Assembly (NCBI GenBank): GCA_959603585.1 | Contig: CAUGYD010000018.1 | Location: forward strand, 1-20,216 | Direction: 5' to 3' | DNA from: Scatosoma sp900555925 | GTDB taxonomy: Bacteria; Bacillota; Clostridia; Christensenellales; Borkfalkiaceae | Length of the DNA stretch: 20,216 nucleotides | Shown here: piece after piece, positions 5,826 through 13,355 of the stretch | Numbering within the stretch: the first letter of the stretch is position 1 | Layout: every line of letters begins with the position of its first letter | Program-made: the position numbers and the translations under genes | Notes under the pieces: model-generated | Database searches by the model: none | What the model saw: the letters and a program-made list of their open reading frames with translations, nothing else | What the model was told of the DNA's origin: nothing

Positions 5826-6161
5826 TTAAAATCCCGTCAAGGGCTCTCCGCCGAGCAAATGAATATGCAAATGCTGAACGGTCTGTCCTCCGTTTTCGCC
5901 TTGATTGATAATAATTCGGTAGCCGTCCTGTAAGCCCAACGTATCCCGAAGTTCGGCGATTTTCAAAAAACAGCGTTTTAAGAGCTCCGCACGATTCTCA
6001 TCGAGCTGCGAAAGATACGCGAAATGTTCTTTCGGAATGCAGAGATAATGAAGTTTTGCCTTAGGTTCGATGTCCTTGATGACGATGAGATCCTCGTCCT
6101 CGTACACTTTCGCAGATGGAATTTCCCCGCGAATGATTTTGCAAAAGATACAGTTTTCCAT
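5826..6161 (-). CDS. HIT-family (HinT-like) nucleotide hydrolase
   Basis: A 111-residue histidine-triad protein of normal length. The catalytic motif HLHIHLLGG has His97, His99 and His101, with His99 the expected nucleophile. CxxC at 4-7 plus further His residues fit the zinc site of bacterial HinT. Such enzymes hydrolyse adenosine phosphoramidates and acyl-adenylates in the cytoplasm. I start at MENCIFCK (6161), not at an in-frame ATG at 6197, because AAGGAG ends 8 nt before it and the family begins here. A possible tiny ORF ends inside this ribosome binding site. rpsU and yqeY, frequent neighbours of HIT genes in Firmicutes, are not here. Confidence 0.92.
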   Translation of the reverse strand: MENCIFCKIIRGEIPSAKVYEDEDLIVIKDIEPKAKLHYLCIPKEHFAYLSQLDENRAELLKRCFLKIAELRDTLGLQDGYRIIINQGENGGQTVQHLHIHLLGGEPLTGF

Positions 6162-6184
6162 TTCGTTACTCCTTGTTATTTTTA

Positions 6185-6259
6185 TTATTTTCCGCACCCG
6201 CCATAGATACGGTCAAATTCTTTTGCGAAAAGCGGAACGCCGCCTGTTCGGCCATCCAA
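6185..6259 (-). CDS. Possible 24-residue peptide with TTG start
   Basis: In the 193-nt gap between two genes, AGGGAGGG is followed 5 nt later by TTG (6259), opening 24 codons that end VPLFAKEFDRIYGGCGK at 6185. The tail EFDRIYGG resembles the tail of the upstream membrane protein (EEFDNVYEK), which hints at a real sequence. The same ribosome binding site could serve an ATG at 6255 in another frame (29 codons, MAEQAAFRFS start, stop at 6166 inside the HIT ribosome binding site). At most one is likely to be real, and I cannot tell which. Confidence 0.3.
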   Translation of the reverse strand: MDGRTGGVPLFAKEFDRIYGGCGK

Positions 6260-6354
6260 CTCTCCCTCCCTGGAAATAAATCGCAATGAGTCGGGCAAAA
6301 TATCGTTTCTTATATGTATGCCGCGATTTCTGTTTTGAATGTTCCTCCACGGTT

Positions 6355-6915
6355 TTACTCTCTTTTTTCGTAAACGTTGTCGAACTCTTCCGTCGTCTCC
6401 GGAATTTTTCCATACGGGTTTCTTTTCAATATAATCGCAAAAATCATATCGAGAAAGAGCATTATAAGCATCAATCCTCGAAAAATCGCCCCGAAAATCT
6501 CCACCCCGCCGGCGTCGATGAAGCCCGAAAGCGCTCCTGTAATCCAATCCAATACAATAAAGGCAATCAAAGCCCCGACGGCAGAAGGTTCCCTTCCCGA
6601 AAGCAGGCAAAGCACGACAACGATGAAAAAGACCGACACCGCCCCTAAAAATCCTATTCCCGACGGATCGGACAAAAAGCACGCAGTCGATAAAAAGAAG
6701 GTAAAGGGAATAAGTCCTCCTATTTCAAAACCATTTTCAAAAATCCTGAACAGAAAAACAAGTAAAATCGTTATTCCCGTCAGCGTAAGAAACGCAACGA
6801 CCGTACCGAATGAGATCCATCTGATAACCGTATAAGCGTCCGTCAGCTTCCTGAGTTTATCCCACTCGTTCTCATTCAGCTTCGTTCTTCTCTCTTCGAC
6901 ATTTTGTTTTCTCAT
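6355..6915 (-). CDS. Unknown multi-pass membrane protein
   Basis: A 186-residue protein that I do not recognise. A charged N-terminus (about 1-30) is followed by about five hydrophobic segments near 33-58, 63-81, 87-106, 112-131 and 143-163, then a short hydrophilic tail (NPYGKIPETTEEFDNVYEKRE split by PYG). Its ATG overlaps the mtaB stop (ATGA), and GAGG inside the mtaB end serves as ribosome binding site, so it is translated with mtaB. Position in the unit suggests co-expression, not function. Confidence 0.85.
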   Translation of the reverse strand: MRKQNVEERRTKLNENEWDKLRKLTDAYTVIRWISFGTVVAFLTLTGITILLVFLFRIFENGFEIGGLIPFTFFLSTACFLSDPSGIGFLGAVSVFFIVVVLCLLSGREPSAVGALIAFIVLDWITGALSGFIDAGGVEIFGAIFRGLMLIMLFLDMIFAIILKRNPYGKIPETTEEFDNVYEKRE

Positions 6916-8180
6916 TGTTTTTCCTCACCGCAGGCCGCCTTCAAGCCGTCTCGGAAAAGTTCTTCGACGCATACACGGGTAAGCCGTTTTTCCAATTTTT
7001 CGGGAATATAAAGACGAATGTAATTTTCCGAATATCCTTCCGTATATCCGTCCGAAAAACATTCGGGAACGATTTCCAGCGTCCTGCCGATAAATTTTTC
7101 CATATATTTTCGTTTTTCTTCCGCGCCTTTTTTGAGCAGCCTTTGCAGTCGCTCCTTTTTTACCGCCGCGGGAATATCCTCATATTTCTTCCACGCGTTC
7201 GTTCCCTCGCGCGGAGAATAGGGAAAGGCGTGAATCTGTGCAAACCCCGCTTCCTCCACGATGCGCAGGGAATCGAGAAAATCCTCCTCCGTTTCGGTGG
7301 GAAAGCCCACGATAATATCCGTCGTGATTGCGGCATCGGGAAAATACCGATAAATCAGAGCGCATTTTTCGAGATATTCGCCCCTCGTATAGTGACGGTT
7401 CATACTTTTCAGCACCTTATCCGAACCGCTCTGCAACGACAAATGAAACTGCGGCGCAAATTTTTTTACCGCTTTTGCCGCCACCAAAAAGCGCTCCGTA
7501 ATCAGACTCACCTCGATAGACCCCAATCTTATGCGCGTATCCGCGTCCTTCACGGCGAAAATCAAATCGGCGAGGTCGCGCCCTTTTTCGTCAAGGTAGG
7601 AAGAAATATCTATTCCCGTGACTACCGTCTCCTGTGCCGTGCTGTCCGAAATTTCTTTCGCGGCGCTCTCTAAAAGCCTCGAACGGCTCCGCCCCCGCAG
7701 ATACGGAATGACGCAATAGGAGCAAAAGCGATTGCACCCGTCTTGAATTTTCACAAAAGCGCGCGTTTTCAAACATTCGGGCAAGGGCATTTCGTCATAG
7801 ATTTTATCTTCTTTGTCAATGTTTACCCCGAGCAATTCCCGCGAAAAACCCGACGCCGCAATTTCGAGAATTTTTCCCTTCCGTTTCGCTCCCGTCACGG
7901 AAATCACCTGTTCCCGCCTTGCAAACGGGGCGGGATTCTTCTCCGACGCACAGCCGCAGACCAATACTTTTGCCTGCGGATTGAATTTCAGCGCTTTGGA
8001 AATGGCCTGCCGACTCTTATGTTCCGCCTCCGCGGTCACCGCGCAGGTATTGACGATATACAGATCCGCAGGCTCCAATTCTCGCGAAACGGTATATCCG
8101 AGCTTCTCCAAGCCTCGGATTAAAGACCCGCTTTCCACGTCGTTGACTTTACATCCGAGCGTAAAAACGACCGCCTTCAT
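6912..8180 (-). CDS. mtaB: tRNA threonylcarbamoyladenosine (t6A37) methylthiotransferase MtaB
   Basis: A 422-residue radical-SAM methylthiotransferase. The N-terminal UPF0004 domain carries the auxiliary cluster cysteines (C10, C46, C77). The radical-SAM cluster motif CNRFCSYC has C149, C153 and C156. A TIM-barrel core with TDIIVGFPTETEEDF follows, then a C-terminal TRAM-like domain (about 355-415). It converts t6A to ms2t6A at position 37 of ANN-decoding tRNAs. The start MKAVVFTLGCKVN is the typical MtaB N-terminus. Its ATG overlaps the rsmE stop by four bases (ATGA) with GGAGG upstream. Placement after prmA-rsmE is a standard Firmicutes order. Confidence 0.95.
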   Translation of the reverse strand: MKAVVFTLGCKVNDVESGSLIRGLEKLGYTVSRELEPADLYIVNTCAVTAEAEHKSRQAISKALKFNPQAKVLVCGCASEKNPAPFARREQVISVTGAKRKGKILEIAASGFSRELLGVNIDKEDKIYDEMPLPECLKTRAFVKIQDGCNRFCSYCVIPYLRGRSRSRLLESAAKEISDSTAQETVVTGIDISSYLDEKGRDLADLIFAVKDADTRIRLGSIEVSLITERFLVAAKAVKKFAPQFHLSLQSGSDKVLKSMNRHYTRGEYLEKCALIYRYFPDAAITTDIIVGFPTETEEDFLDSLRIVEEAGFAQIHAFPYSPREGTNAWKKYEDIPAAVKKERLQRLLKKGAEEKRKYMEKFIGRTLEIVPECFSDGYTEGYSENYIRLYIPEKLEKRLTRVCVEELFRDGLKAACGEEKQ

Positions 8181-8917
8181 TCCTTTCCTCCCCGACGGCC
8201 GCCCAATTCTCCGAGCGAAAACATCACGACCGCCGTCAAGGCCACGGCGGCGGTCTCCGCTCTGAGAATCCGCTTGCCGAGCGTAATGGAGGAAAATCCG
8301 TTTTCCTTTGCCAAAGCCGCCTCTTTCTCCGAAAATCCTCCCTCGCTGCCCACGATCAGAGCGCAGCCCCCTTTAAGAGTCGAAAGCTCCGCCTCACTGT
8401 CTTTTGCAAACTCGCAGGCAAACAGCTTATTTTCATACCCGTCCGCTTCTTTTAAGGCGCTTTGAAAATCCCCGCAATAGATAACGCGGGGTGCCACGGA
8501 GCGCAGACATTGTTTCGCCGCTTCCCTGGATACCTTATTCAGGCGTTCCAACTTATTTTCGTTCATGTAAGCGGAAGAATATTCCGACGAAAAAGCGACG
8601 ATTTTCTTTACGCCCAGTTCCACCGCTTTCTGTACGATAAATTCATTTTTATCCGCGTTTTTCAGGTACCCGAACAGGAGAGCGACGTCCGCAGTCGCTT
8701 CCCTGTCCCCTTCGTTCTCTCCGATAACGTGCAATTTCATGCAGCGTTTTTCCGCCGCCGCGATTACGGCGGAATACTCCTTTCCGCTGTTGTCCAAAAG
8801 TACGACCTCGTCGCCCACGGACAGGCGGAGCACGTTTTTCGCATGCTCGAATTCCTCTCCCGAAAGGAGTGTCTCTTTCTCTATTTTTTCCACAAAAAAT
8901 CTTTTGGGTCCGGACAT
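8177..8917 (-). CDS. rsmE: 16S rRNA (uracil(1498)-N(3))-methyltransferase RsmE
   Basis: A 246-residue SPOUT-class methyltransferase: an N-terminal PUA-like domain (about 1-70) and a C-terminal knotted domain with VGSEGGFSEKE (189-199) and LGKRILRAETA (213-223), the S-adenosylmethionine-binding motifs of the family. It methylates U1498 of 16S rRNA in the assembled small subunit. I start at MSGPKRFF (8917), since GAGG lies 6 nt before it and the in-frame ATG at 9001 would overlap prmA by 80 bases. The prmA stop is one base away, indicating coupled translation. Confidence 0.95.
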   Translation of the reverse strand: MSGPKRFFVEKIEKETLLSGEEFEHAKNVLRLSVGDEVVLLDNSGKEYSAVIAAAEKRCMKLHVIGENEGDREATADVALLFGYLKNADKNEFIVQKAVELGVKKIVAFSSEYSSAYMNENKLERLNKVSREAAKQCLRSVAPRVIYCGDFQSALKEADGYENKLFACEFAKDSEAELSTLKGGCALIVGSEGGFSEKEAALAKENGFSSITLGKRILRAETAAVALTAVVMFSLGELGGRRGGKE

Positions 8918-8918
8918 A

Positions 8919-9872
8919 TTAAGCCTCTTTATGTTTGAGGACGAGCGCGAACCATTCGCCCTTTCGCCGTTCGCGCACGACTTCCATGCCGACGGCGGCA
9001 TAAGCGTCTTTGACCATGGCGAGACGACTTTCGATGATACCGCTTAAAATGAGCACGCCCTCTCGTTTAAGATTTTTGGGAATAGAGGGTGCGAGGAGCT
9101 TCAAAATCTCCCCCGTGATGTTCGCCATCATGACGTCGCCCTGAATTTCCGTATCGTCGAGCAGGTTGGAATGTGCGACGACCGTCTTATCCGCGGTACC
9201 GTTGAGCTCGCTGTTATGTGTGGCGCTGGTTACGGCCACGTAATCTATATCGGTGAGATACGCTTTTTTTGCGCCCAATTTAATTGCGGAAATCCCGAGA
9301 ATGCCGCTCCCGCATCCCACGTCGATACAGACGGAATCGGGGGTGATGTAGTCCTGCATGAGCTCCACGCACATGGAAGTCGTCTCGTGCTCTCCCGTTC
9401 CGAAAGCCATATTCGAATCGAGCAAAACGACTTTTTCCCCTTCCGCAGGAGTATAAGCTATCCATTCGGGCACGACTACGATTTTTCCGAGATGAATGGG
9501 GCGGAAGTGCTTTTTCCATACGTCTATCCAGTCGTCTCCGTCCACTTCGCGTTTGGTGTCCTCCAACGTTCCGAAGGGAATACACCCGCCGCTGCGTTCC
9601 TTGGCGGCAAAAATATCCCGCATGACGTCCGAACAGATTTTTTCCGCGATATCGACGGCGATATAACATTTTACCAATACGTCGCGCGGCTGCTTTTCCG
9701 TCAGTTCGTCGTCCATATAATCCCAATACATGGTATCTTTGCTCTTTTGAAGGGAAATAATGTCGTTGACGTCACAGATCGTCACGCCGTAATTTGTATA
9801 ATTCCACATGACGTCGGCCACGATTTCGCTGGCTTCCGTCGTCGTATGTACGGTCAATTCTATAAACTTCAT
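8919..9872 (-). CDS. prmA: Ribosomal protein L11 methyltransferase PrmA
   Basis: A 317-residue class I methyltransferase. It has the N-terminal substrate-recognition domain (about 1-125) and a Rossmann domain with AFGTGEHETT (156-165), the S-adenosylmethionine-binding DVGCGSG (184-190) and MANIT near 250. PrmA trimethylates several amino groups of ribosomal protein L11. An AGAGG site lies 6 nt before the ATG. It is first in a unit driven by the promoter at 9900-9928; the dnaJ terminator lies upstream, so this classic dnaJ neighbour is transcribed separately here. Confidence 0.95.
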   Translation of the reverse strand: MKFIELTVHTTTEASEIVADVMWNYTNYGVTICDVNDIISLQKSKDTMYWDYMDDELTEKQPRDVLVKCYIAVDIAEKICSDVMRDIFAAKERSGGCIPFGTLEDTKREVDGDDWIDVWKKHFRPIHLGKIVVVPEWIAYTPAEGEKVVLLDSNMAFGTGEHETTSMCVELMQDYITPDSVCIDVGCGSGILGISAIKLGAKKAYLTDIDYVAVTSATHNSELNGTADKTVVAHSNLLDDTEIQGDVMMANITGEILKLLAPSIPKNLKREGVLILSGIIESRLAMVKDAYAAVGMEVVRERRKGEWFALVLKHKEA

Positions 9873-9885
9873 GAAAAACCTCTTT

Positions 9886-9928
9886 ACGTTAGTATTTATA
9901 TTATATCATTAACGTTCGTATTTTTCAA
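9886..9928 (-). promoter_or_regulatory. Sigma-A-type promoter of the prmA unit, with flanking inverted repeat
   Basis: TTGAAA (9928-9923), 17-nt spacer, TATAAT (9905-9900) on the minus strand; start near 9893, leader about 20 nt. A perfect inverted repeat, ACGTTA (9886-9891) and TAACGT (9910-9915), surrounds the -10 region and could be an operator, but the arms are short. Confidence 0.75.
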
Positions 9929-9950
9929 CCCTTCCGAAGAAAAATAATCA

Positions 9951-9988
9951 TAAAAAATAGCTTCCGTCTTTTTGACGAAAGCTATTTT
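9951..9988 (-). terminator. Terminator after dnaJ
   Basis: A 14-bp stem with one G-U pair (arms 9987-9974 and 9968-9955), 5-nt loop, then TTTTTT on the minus strand. It lies about 50 nt past the dnaJ stop. It is near-symmetric, and the plus strand also carries T-rich sequence after it. Confidence 0.85.
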
Positions 9989-10037
9989 GCTTTTTCATTT
10001 CTGTATTTTTTCCGTCGCAATTTATCATCTTTCTCAT

Positions 10038-11183
10038 TCAATACGGTTTCTTCCCGTAAAAACTTTCGACATTGTCAGAAAATTTCTTCATTTTATCGTA
10101 TTGTTTCAAATCGATATCCGAATCCATAGCTTCGATTTCCCGTTTCTGTTCCCTTGTAAGGCGGGTGGGAACTTCTATCAAAATACGGATGATGAGATTT
10201 CCCGTGCCGCCGCGCGCCGAACGGATACCTTTTCCCCGAACGGTGAATAACTGTCCGTTCTGAGTTCCTTCGGGAATTGTAAAATCAAAGGTATCGTCGA
10301 TCGCGGGAACCTTTACCGTCCCGCCCAAAGCCGCCGTCTTGAAGGAAACGGGCAAATCCACTTGAAGGTCAAATCCGTTGCGGACAAAAATCTTATGCGG
10401 TTCTATCTTGAAGATGATGATGAGATCGCCCGGCTGACCGCCGCCCGCGGCGGCCTGACCGTAGCCCTTCTTTTTCATGTAACTGTTATTGTCTACGCCC
10501 GCGGGAATAGTGAACGTGACCGTAGTTTCCTTTCTCACGAAGCCCTTGCCCTTACAATCGGGACATTTATCCGTGATCACGCGCCCTGTCCCTCCGCAAT
10601 CGGGGCAGACGCTCTGACGAATCGTGCGTCCGAACATGGTATTCTGAACGGTCTGAACGACGCCCTTGCCGCCGCAACGCGAACAGGTGCTGTATGCCGT
10701 CCCCCCGCGCGCTCCCGTGCCTTTACAGGAAGAGCAGGGCTCGTTGCGCATATAGGAAAAAGTCTTGACGCAACCCTTTGCGGCATCCATAAAGCTGAGC
10801 GTCATTTCGCGCTGAATATCTTCTCCGACGCTCGACTGTGCCGTACGGGTCCCTCCGCCGAAGCCGCCGAAACCGCCCCCGAAAATTGAGCTGAAAATAT
10901 CCGAGAAATCTCCGAATCCGCCTTCAAAGCCGCCCATTCCTCCCATGCCGCCCATACCGGGATGCTCTAATTCATAATCGTAGGCGGCGCGCTTCTGCGC
11001 GTCGGAGAGAATTTCGTTCGCTTCGTTGATTTCCTTGAATTTTTCAGCCGCCGCGGCATCGCCGGGATGCAGGTCGGGATGATACTGCTTTGCCAGCCTT
11101 CTGTATGCCGATTTTATCTCATCCGAGCTCGCCTTTTTGCTCACGCCCAAAATGTCGTAATAGTTCTTTTTTGACTCTGCCAT
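10038..11183 (-). CDS. dnaJ: Chaperone co-factor DnaJ (Hsp40)
   Basis: A 381-residue type I Hsp40. The J-domain has the HPD motif at 35-37 that stimulates DnaK ATPase. A Gly/Phe-rich linker (about 75-112) is followed by four CxxCxGxG zinc repeats (C150/C153, C167/C170, C193/C196, C207/C210) and the C-terminal substrate-binding barrels, ending near VESFYGKKPY. It delivers unfolded proteins to DnaK. It is 134 nt downstream of dnaK with a stable hairpin between them, so it is probably co-transcribed. AAAGGA lies 11 nt before the ATG, rather far, suggesting modest translation. Confidence 0.97.
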   Translation of the reverse strand: MAESKKNYYDILGVSKKASSDEIKSAYRRLAKQYHPDLHPGDAAAAEKFKEINEANEILSDAQKRAAYDYELEHPGMGGMGGMGGFEGGFGDFSDIFSSIFGGGFGGFGGGTRTAQSSVGEDIQREMTLSFMDAAKGCVKTFSYMRNEPCSSCKGTGARGGTAYSTCSRCGGKGVVQTVQNTMFGRTIRQSVCPDCGGTGRVITDKCPDCKGKGFVRKETTVTFTIPAGVDNNSYMKKKGYGQAAAGGGQPGDLIIIFKIEPHKIFVRNGFDLQVDLPVSFKTAALGGTVKVPAIDDTFDFTIPEGTQNGQLFTVRGKGIRSARGGTGNLIIRILIEVPTRLTREQKREIEAMDSDIDLKQYDKMKKFSDNVESFYGKKPY

Positions 11184-11226
11184 AATGTCAAACGTCCTTT
11201 AAAGTGTCTCTCTTAAATACGTCATA

Positions 11227-11251
11227 CGGGTTTGGCTGTCCGCCAAACCCG
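11227..11251 (-). other. Intercistronic hairpin between dnaK and dnaJ
   Basis: A perfect 10-bp stem CGGGTTTGGC/GCCAAACCCG with a GGACA loop on the minus strand. No T-run follows, so it is not a standard terminator. It could protect the dnaK message or set the dnaK:dnaJ ratio after processing. Confidence 0.55.
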
Positions 11252-11317
11252 ATCTGCGCTTTTTCTTCCGACAGACTTCCGCCGAAAATTTTCCGGTCGG
11301 AATCCGTACTTCTTCGC

Positions 11318-13120
11318 TTACTGGTGGAATTCGGTGTCTCCGTTGTCGGGATTGGGATTTGCACCCGCTCCGGGAGCCGCGCCGCCGTTCGCCTGATACA
11401 GCTTTGCAAATACCGGCTGCACCGCGTTCATCAGCGTGTCGTAAGCCGCCTTGATGCGATCGTCGTCGTCCGATTCCAGCTCCTTCTTCGCCGCATCCAC
11501 AGCCGCCTGCAAGGTCGATTTGTCGCTTTCGTCCAGCTTGTCGCCCGCTTCCTTCATCGTCTGCTCGACGGAGAAAATCATGCCGTCCAATTTATTCTTG
11601 TTGTCCACCTTCTCCTTTCTCTTCTTGTCCTCTTCGGCGAACTTTTCGGCGTCTTTCACAGCCTTGTCGATTTCTTCCTCGGACAGATTGGTGGAAGAAG
11701 TGATGGTTATATCCGTAGATTTGCCCGTGCCCTTATCCTGCGCAGTGACGTGCACGATACCGTTCGCGTCAATATCGAAAGTAACCTCGATCTGCGGAAT
11801 TCCTCTCGGCGCGGGAGCGATGCCCGACAGCATGAAGTTGCCCAGCGTCTTGTTGTCTTTGCAGAACTCACGTTCGCCCTGCAAGACGTGAATATCCACG
11901 CTCGTCTGATTGTCCGCCGCAGTAGAGAACACCTGGCTCTTTTTGACGGGAATAGTCGTATTTCTGTCGATGATTCTCGTGAACACGCCGCCCAAGGTCT
12001 CGATACCGAGGGAAAGCGGAGTGACGTCGAGAAGAAGCACGTCCTTGACCTCGCCTGTCAGAACGCCGCCCTGCACGGCCGCGCCGATCGCGACACATTC
12101 ATCGGGATTGATTCCTTTGAAAGGCTCTTTGCCCGTGATTTCGCGCACTTTTTCGACGACCGCCGGCATACGGGTGGAACCGCCGACGAGAATGACTTTA
12201 TCGATATCCTTATAGGTAAGGCCTGCGTCCTTCATGGCGAGACGCATGGGTTCTACCGTACGGTTGAGAAGCTCCGCCGTCATCGCCTCGAATTTCTGTT
12301 TGGTCAGGTTGACGTCGAGGTGCTGAGGACCGTCCGCACTCATGGAAATGAAGGGAAGATTGATGTTCGTGGAGCTCATGCCGGAAAGCTCTATCTTCGC
12401 CTTTTCGGCAGCCTCCTTCAATCTCTGCATGGCCATTTTGTCTTTGGAGAGGTCGATGCCGTGCGATTTCTTGAATTCCGCTACCAGATAGTCGATAATT
12501 TTATTATCCCAGTCGTCGCCGCCGAGCTTGGTGTCGCCGTTCGTCGCAAGCACTTCGAACACACCGTCCGAAATTTCGAGAATGGAGACGTCGAACGTAC
12601 CACCGCCGAGGTCGTAAATCATGACCTTGCCGCCCTTATCCTTGTCGAGCCCGTAAGCGAGCGCCGCCGCCGTGGGTTCGTTGATGATACGGAGCACGTT
12701 GAGTCCCGCGATTTTGCCTGCGTCTTTGGTTGCCTGACGCTGGCTGTCGGAGAAGTAAGCGGGGCAGGTGATGACCGCCTCCGTCACTTTCGTGCCGAGA
12801 TATGCCTCCGCGTCCGCTTTGAGTTTAGAAAGAATCATTGCGGAAATCTCCTGCGGAGAATAGGATTTATCGTCGATTTTTACTTTATAGTCTGAACCCA
12901 TATGTCTCTTGATAGAGATAACCGTCTTATCGGGGTTGGCGACTGCCTGACGCTTCGCCGCCTGCCCCACCACGCGGGAGCCGTCCTTTTGGAAAGATAC
13001 GACGGAAGGGGTCGTTCTGGAACCTTCCGCATTGGTAATGACGACGGGTTCGCCGCCTTCCATAACCGCCACACATGAATTTGTTGTACCGAGGTCGATA
13101 CCGATAACTTTTCCTGCCAT
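11318..13120 (-). CDS. dnaK: Molecular chaperone DnaK (Hsp70)
   Basis: A 600-residue Hsp70 of normal length. The ATPase domain has IGIDLGTTNSCVAV near the N-terminus, YDLGGGTFDVSIL and ILVGGSTRMPAV; the substrate-binding domain and helical lid follow, with an Ala/Gly/Asn-rich disordered tail. It refolds proteins with DnaJ and GrpE. I start at MAGKVIG (13120), the conserved family start. A GTG at 13135 is in frame but overlaps the AAGGAG ribosome binding site. The 14-nt distance from AAGGAG to this ATG is longer than usual. grpE and hrcA, normally next to dnaK in Firmicutes, are absent; the upstream neighbour is a GH76 gene behind its own terminator. Confidence 0.97.
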   Translation of the reverse strand: MAGKVIGIDLGTTNSCVAVMEGGEPVVITNAEGSRTTPSVVSFQKDGSRVVGQAAKRQAVANPDKTVISIKRHMGSDYKVKIDDKSYSPQEISAMILSKLKADAEAYLGTKVTEAVITCPAYFSDSQRQATKDAGKIAGLNVLRIINEPTAAALAYGLDKDKGGKVMIYDLGGGTFDVSILEISDGVFEVLATNGDTKLGGDDWDNKIIDYLVAEFKKSHGIDLSKDKMAMQRLKEAAEKAKIELSGMSSTNINLPFISMSADGPQHLDVNLTKQKFEAMTAELLNRTVEPMRLAMKDAGLTYKDIDKVILVGGSTRMPAVVEKVREITGKEPFKGINPDECVAIGAAVQGGVLTGEVKDVLLLDVTPLSLGIETLGGVFTRIIDRNTTIPVKKSQVFSTAADNQTSVDIHVLQGEREFCKDNKTLGNFMLSGIAPAPRGIPQIEVTFDIDANGIVHVTAQDKGTGKSTDITITSSTNLSEEEIDKAVKDAEKFAEEDKKRKEKVDNKNKLDGMIFSVEQTMKEAGDKLDESDKSTLQAAVDAAKKELESDDDDRIKAAYDTLMNAVQPVFAKLYQANGGAAPGAGANPNPDNGDTEFHQ

Positions 13121-13134
13121 AATAATCTGTTTCA

Positions 13135-13180
13135 CTCCTTGCCGCTTCTTGCGGATAACCGAAGGAATTATTCCGTTCGG
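13135..13180 (-). promoter_or_regulatory. dnaK leader with alternative hairpins at the ribosome binding site
   Basis: On the minus strand 13180-13159 folds as CCGAA(C)GGAA-TAA-TTCCTTCGG (9 bp with a bulge). A second small hairpin CCGC/GCGG (13154-13151 and 13145-13142) lies next to AAGGAG (13140-13135). TTCCTT (13167-13162), part of the first hairpin, can instead pair fully with AAGGAG (one G-U pair). The two states exclude each other, so the site could switch between open and blocked. No CIRCE inverted repeat (TTAGCACTC type) is present in 13136-13355, and I find no convincing promoter there. Confidence 0.35.
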
Positions 13181-13312
13181 CGCGGCCCATTGTAACTTTC
13201 TGCCGCTGTTTTTATTTACATTCTATATTTAACCCGCATTCGCCCCAATTAAACAAAAACAACAAAATTTTTCCGGCTTTTTTCCTCTTTTTTTCCAAAG
13301 CGATTTTTCCCG

Positions 13313-13342
13313 AAAAAATCCGTCCGACTTTCGCCGGACGGA
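13313..13342 (-). terminator. Terminator after the GH76 gene
   Basis: A perfect 8-bp stem TCCGTCCG/CGGACGGA (13342-13335 with 13326-13319), 8-nt loop, then six T residues on the minus strand. It closes the carbohydrate unit 13 nt past the stop of the last gene. Confidence 0.9.
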
Positions 13343-13355
13343 CTCTTTGAAATTG

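Noticed and set aside
6213..6413. 66-codon minus-strand frame starting inside the 186-residue membrane protein gene
   Set aside because: Very basic shadow-type composition, overlaps the end of a real gene, and no placed ribosome binding site for its ATG.
11204..12895. Open frame of 563 codons on the plus strand
   Set aside because: It is the antisense of dnaK. Long open antisense frames over dnaK are a known codon-bias artefact, and the product has no recognisable domain.
13136..13355. CIRCE or CtsR operator upstream of dnaK
   Set aside because: No TTAGCACTC/GAGTGCTAA inverted repeat and no GGTCAAANNNAAAGGTCAA-like site on either strand.
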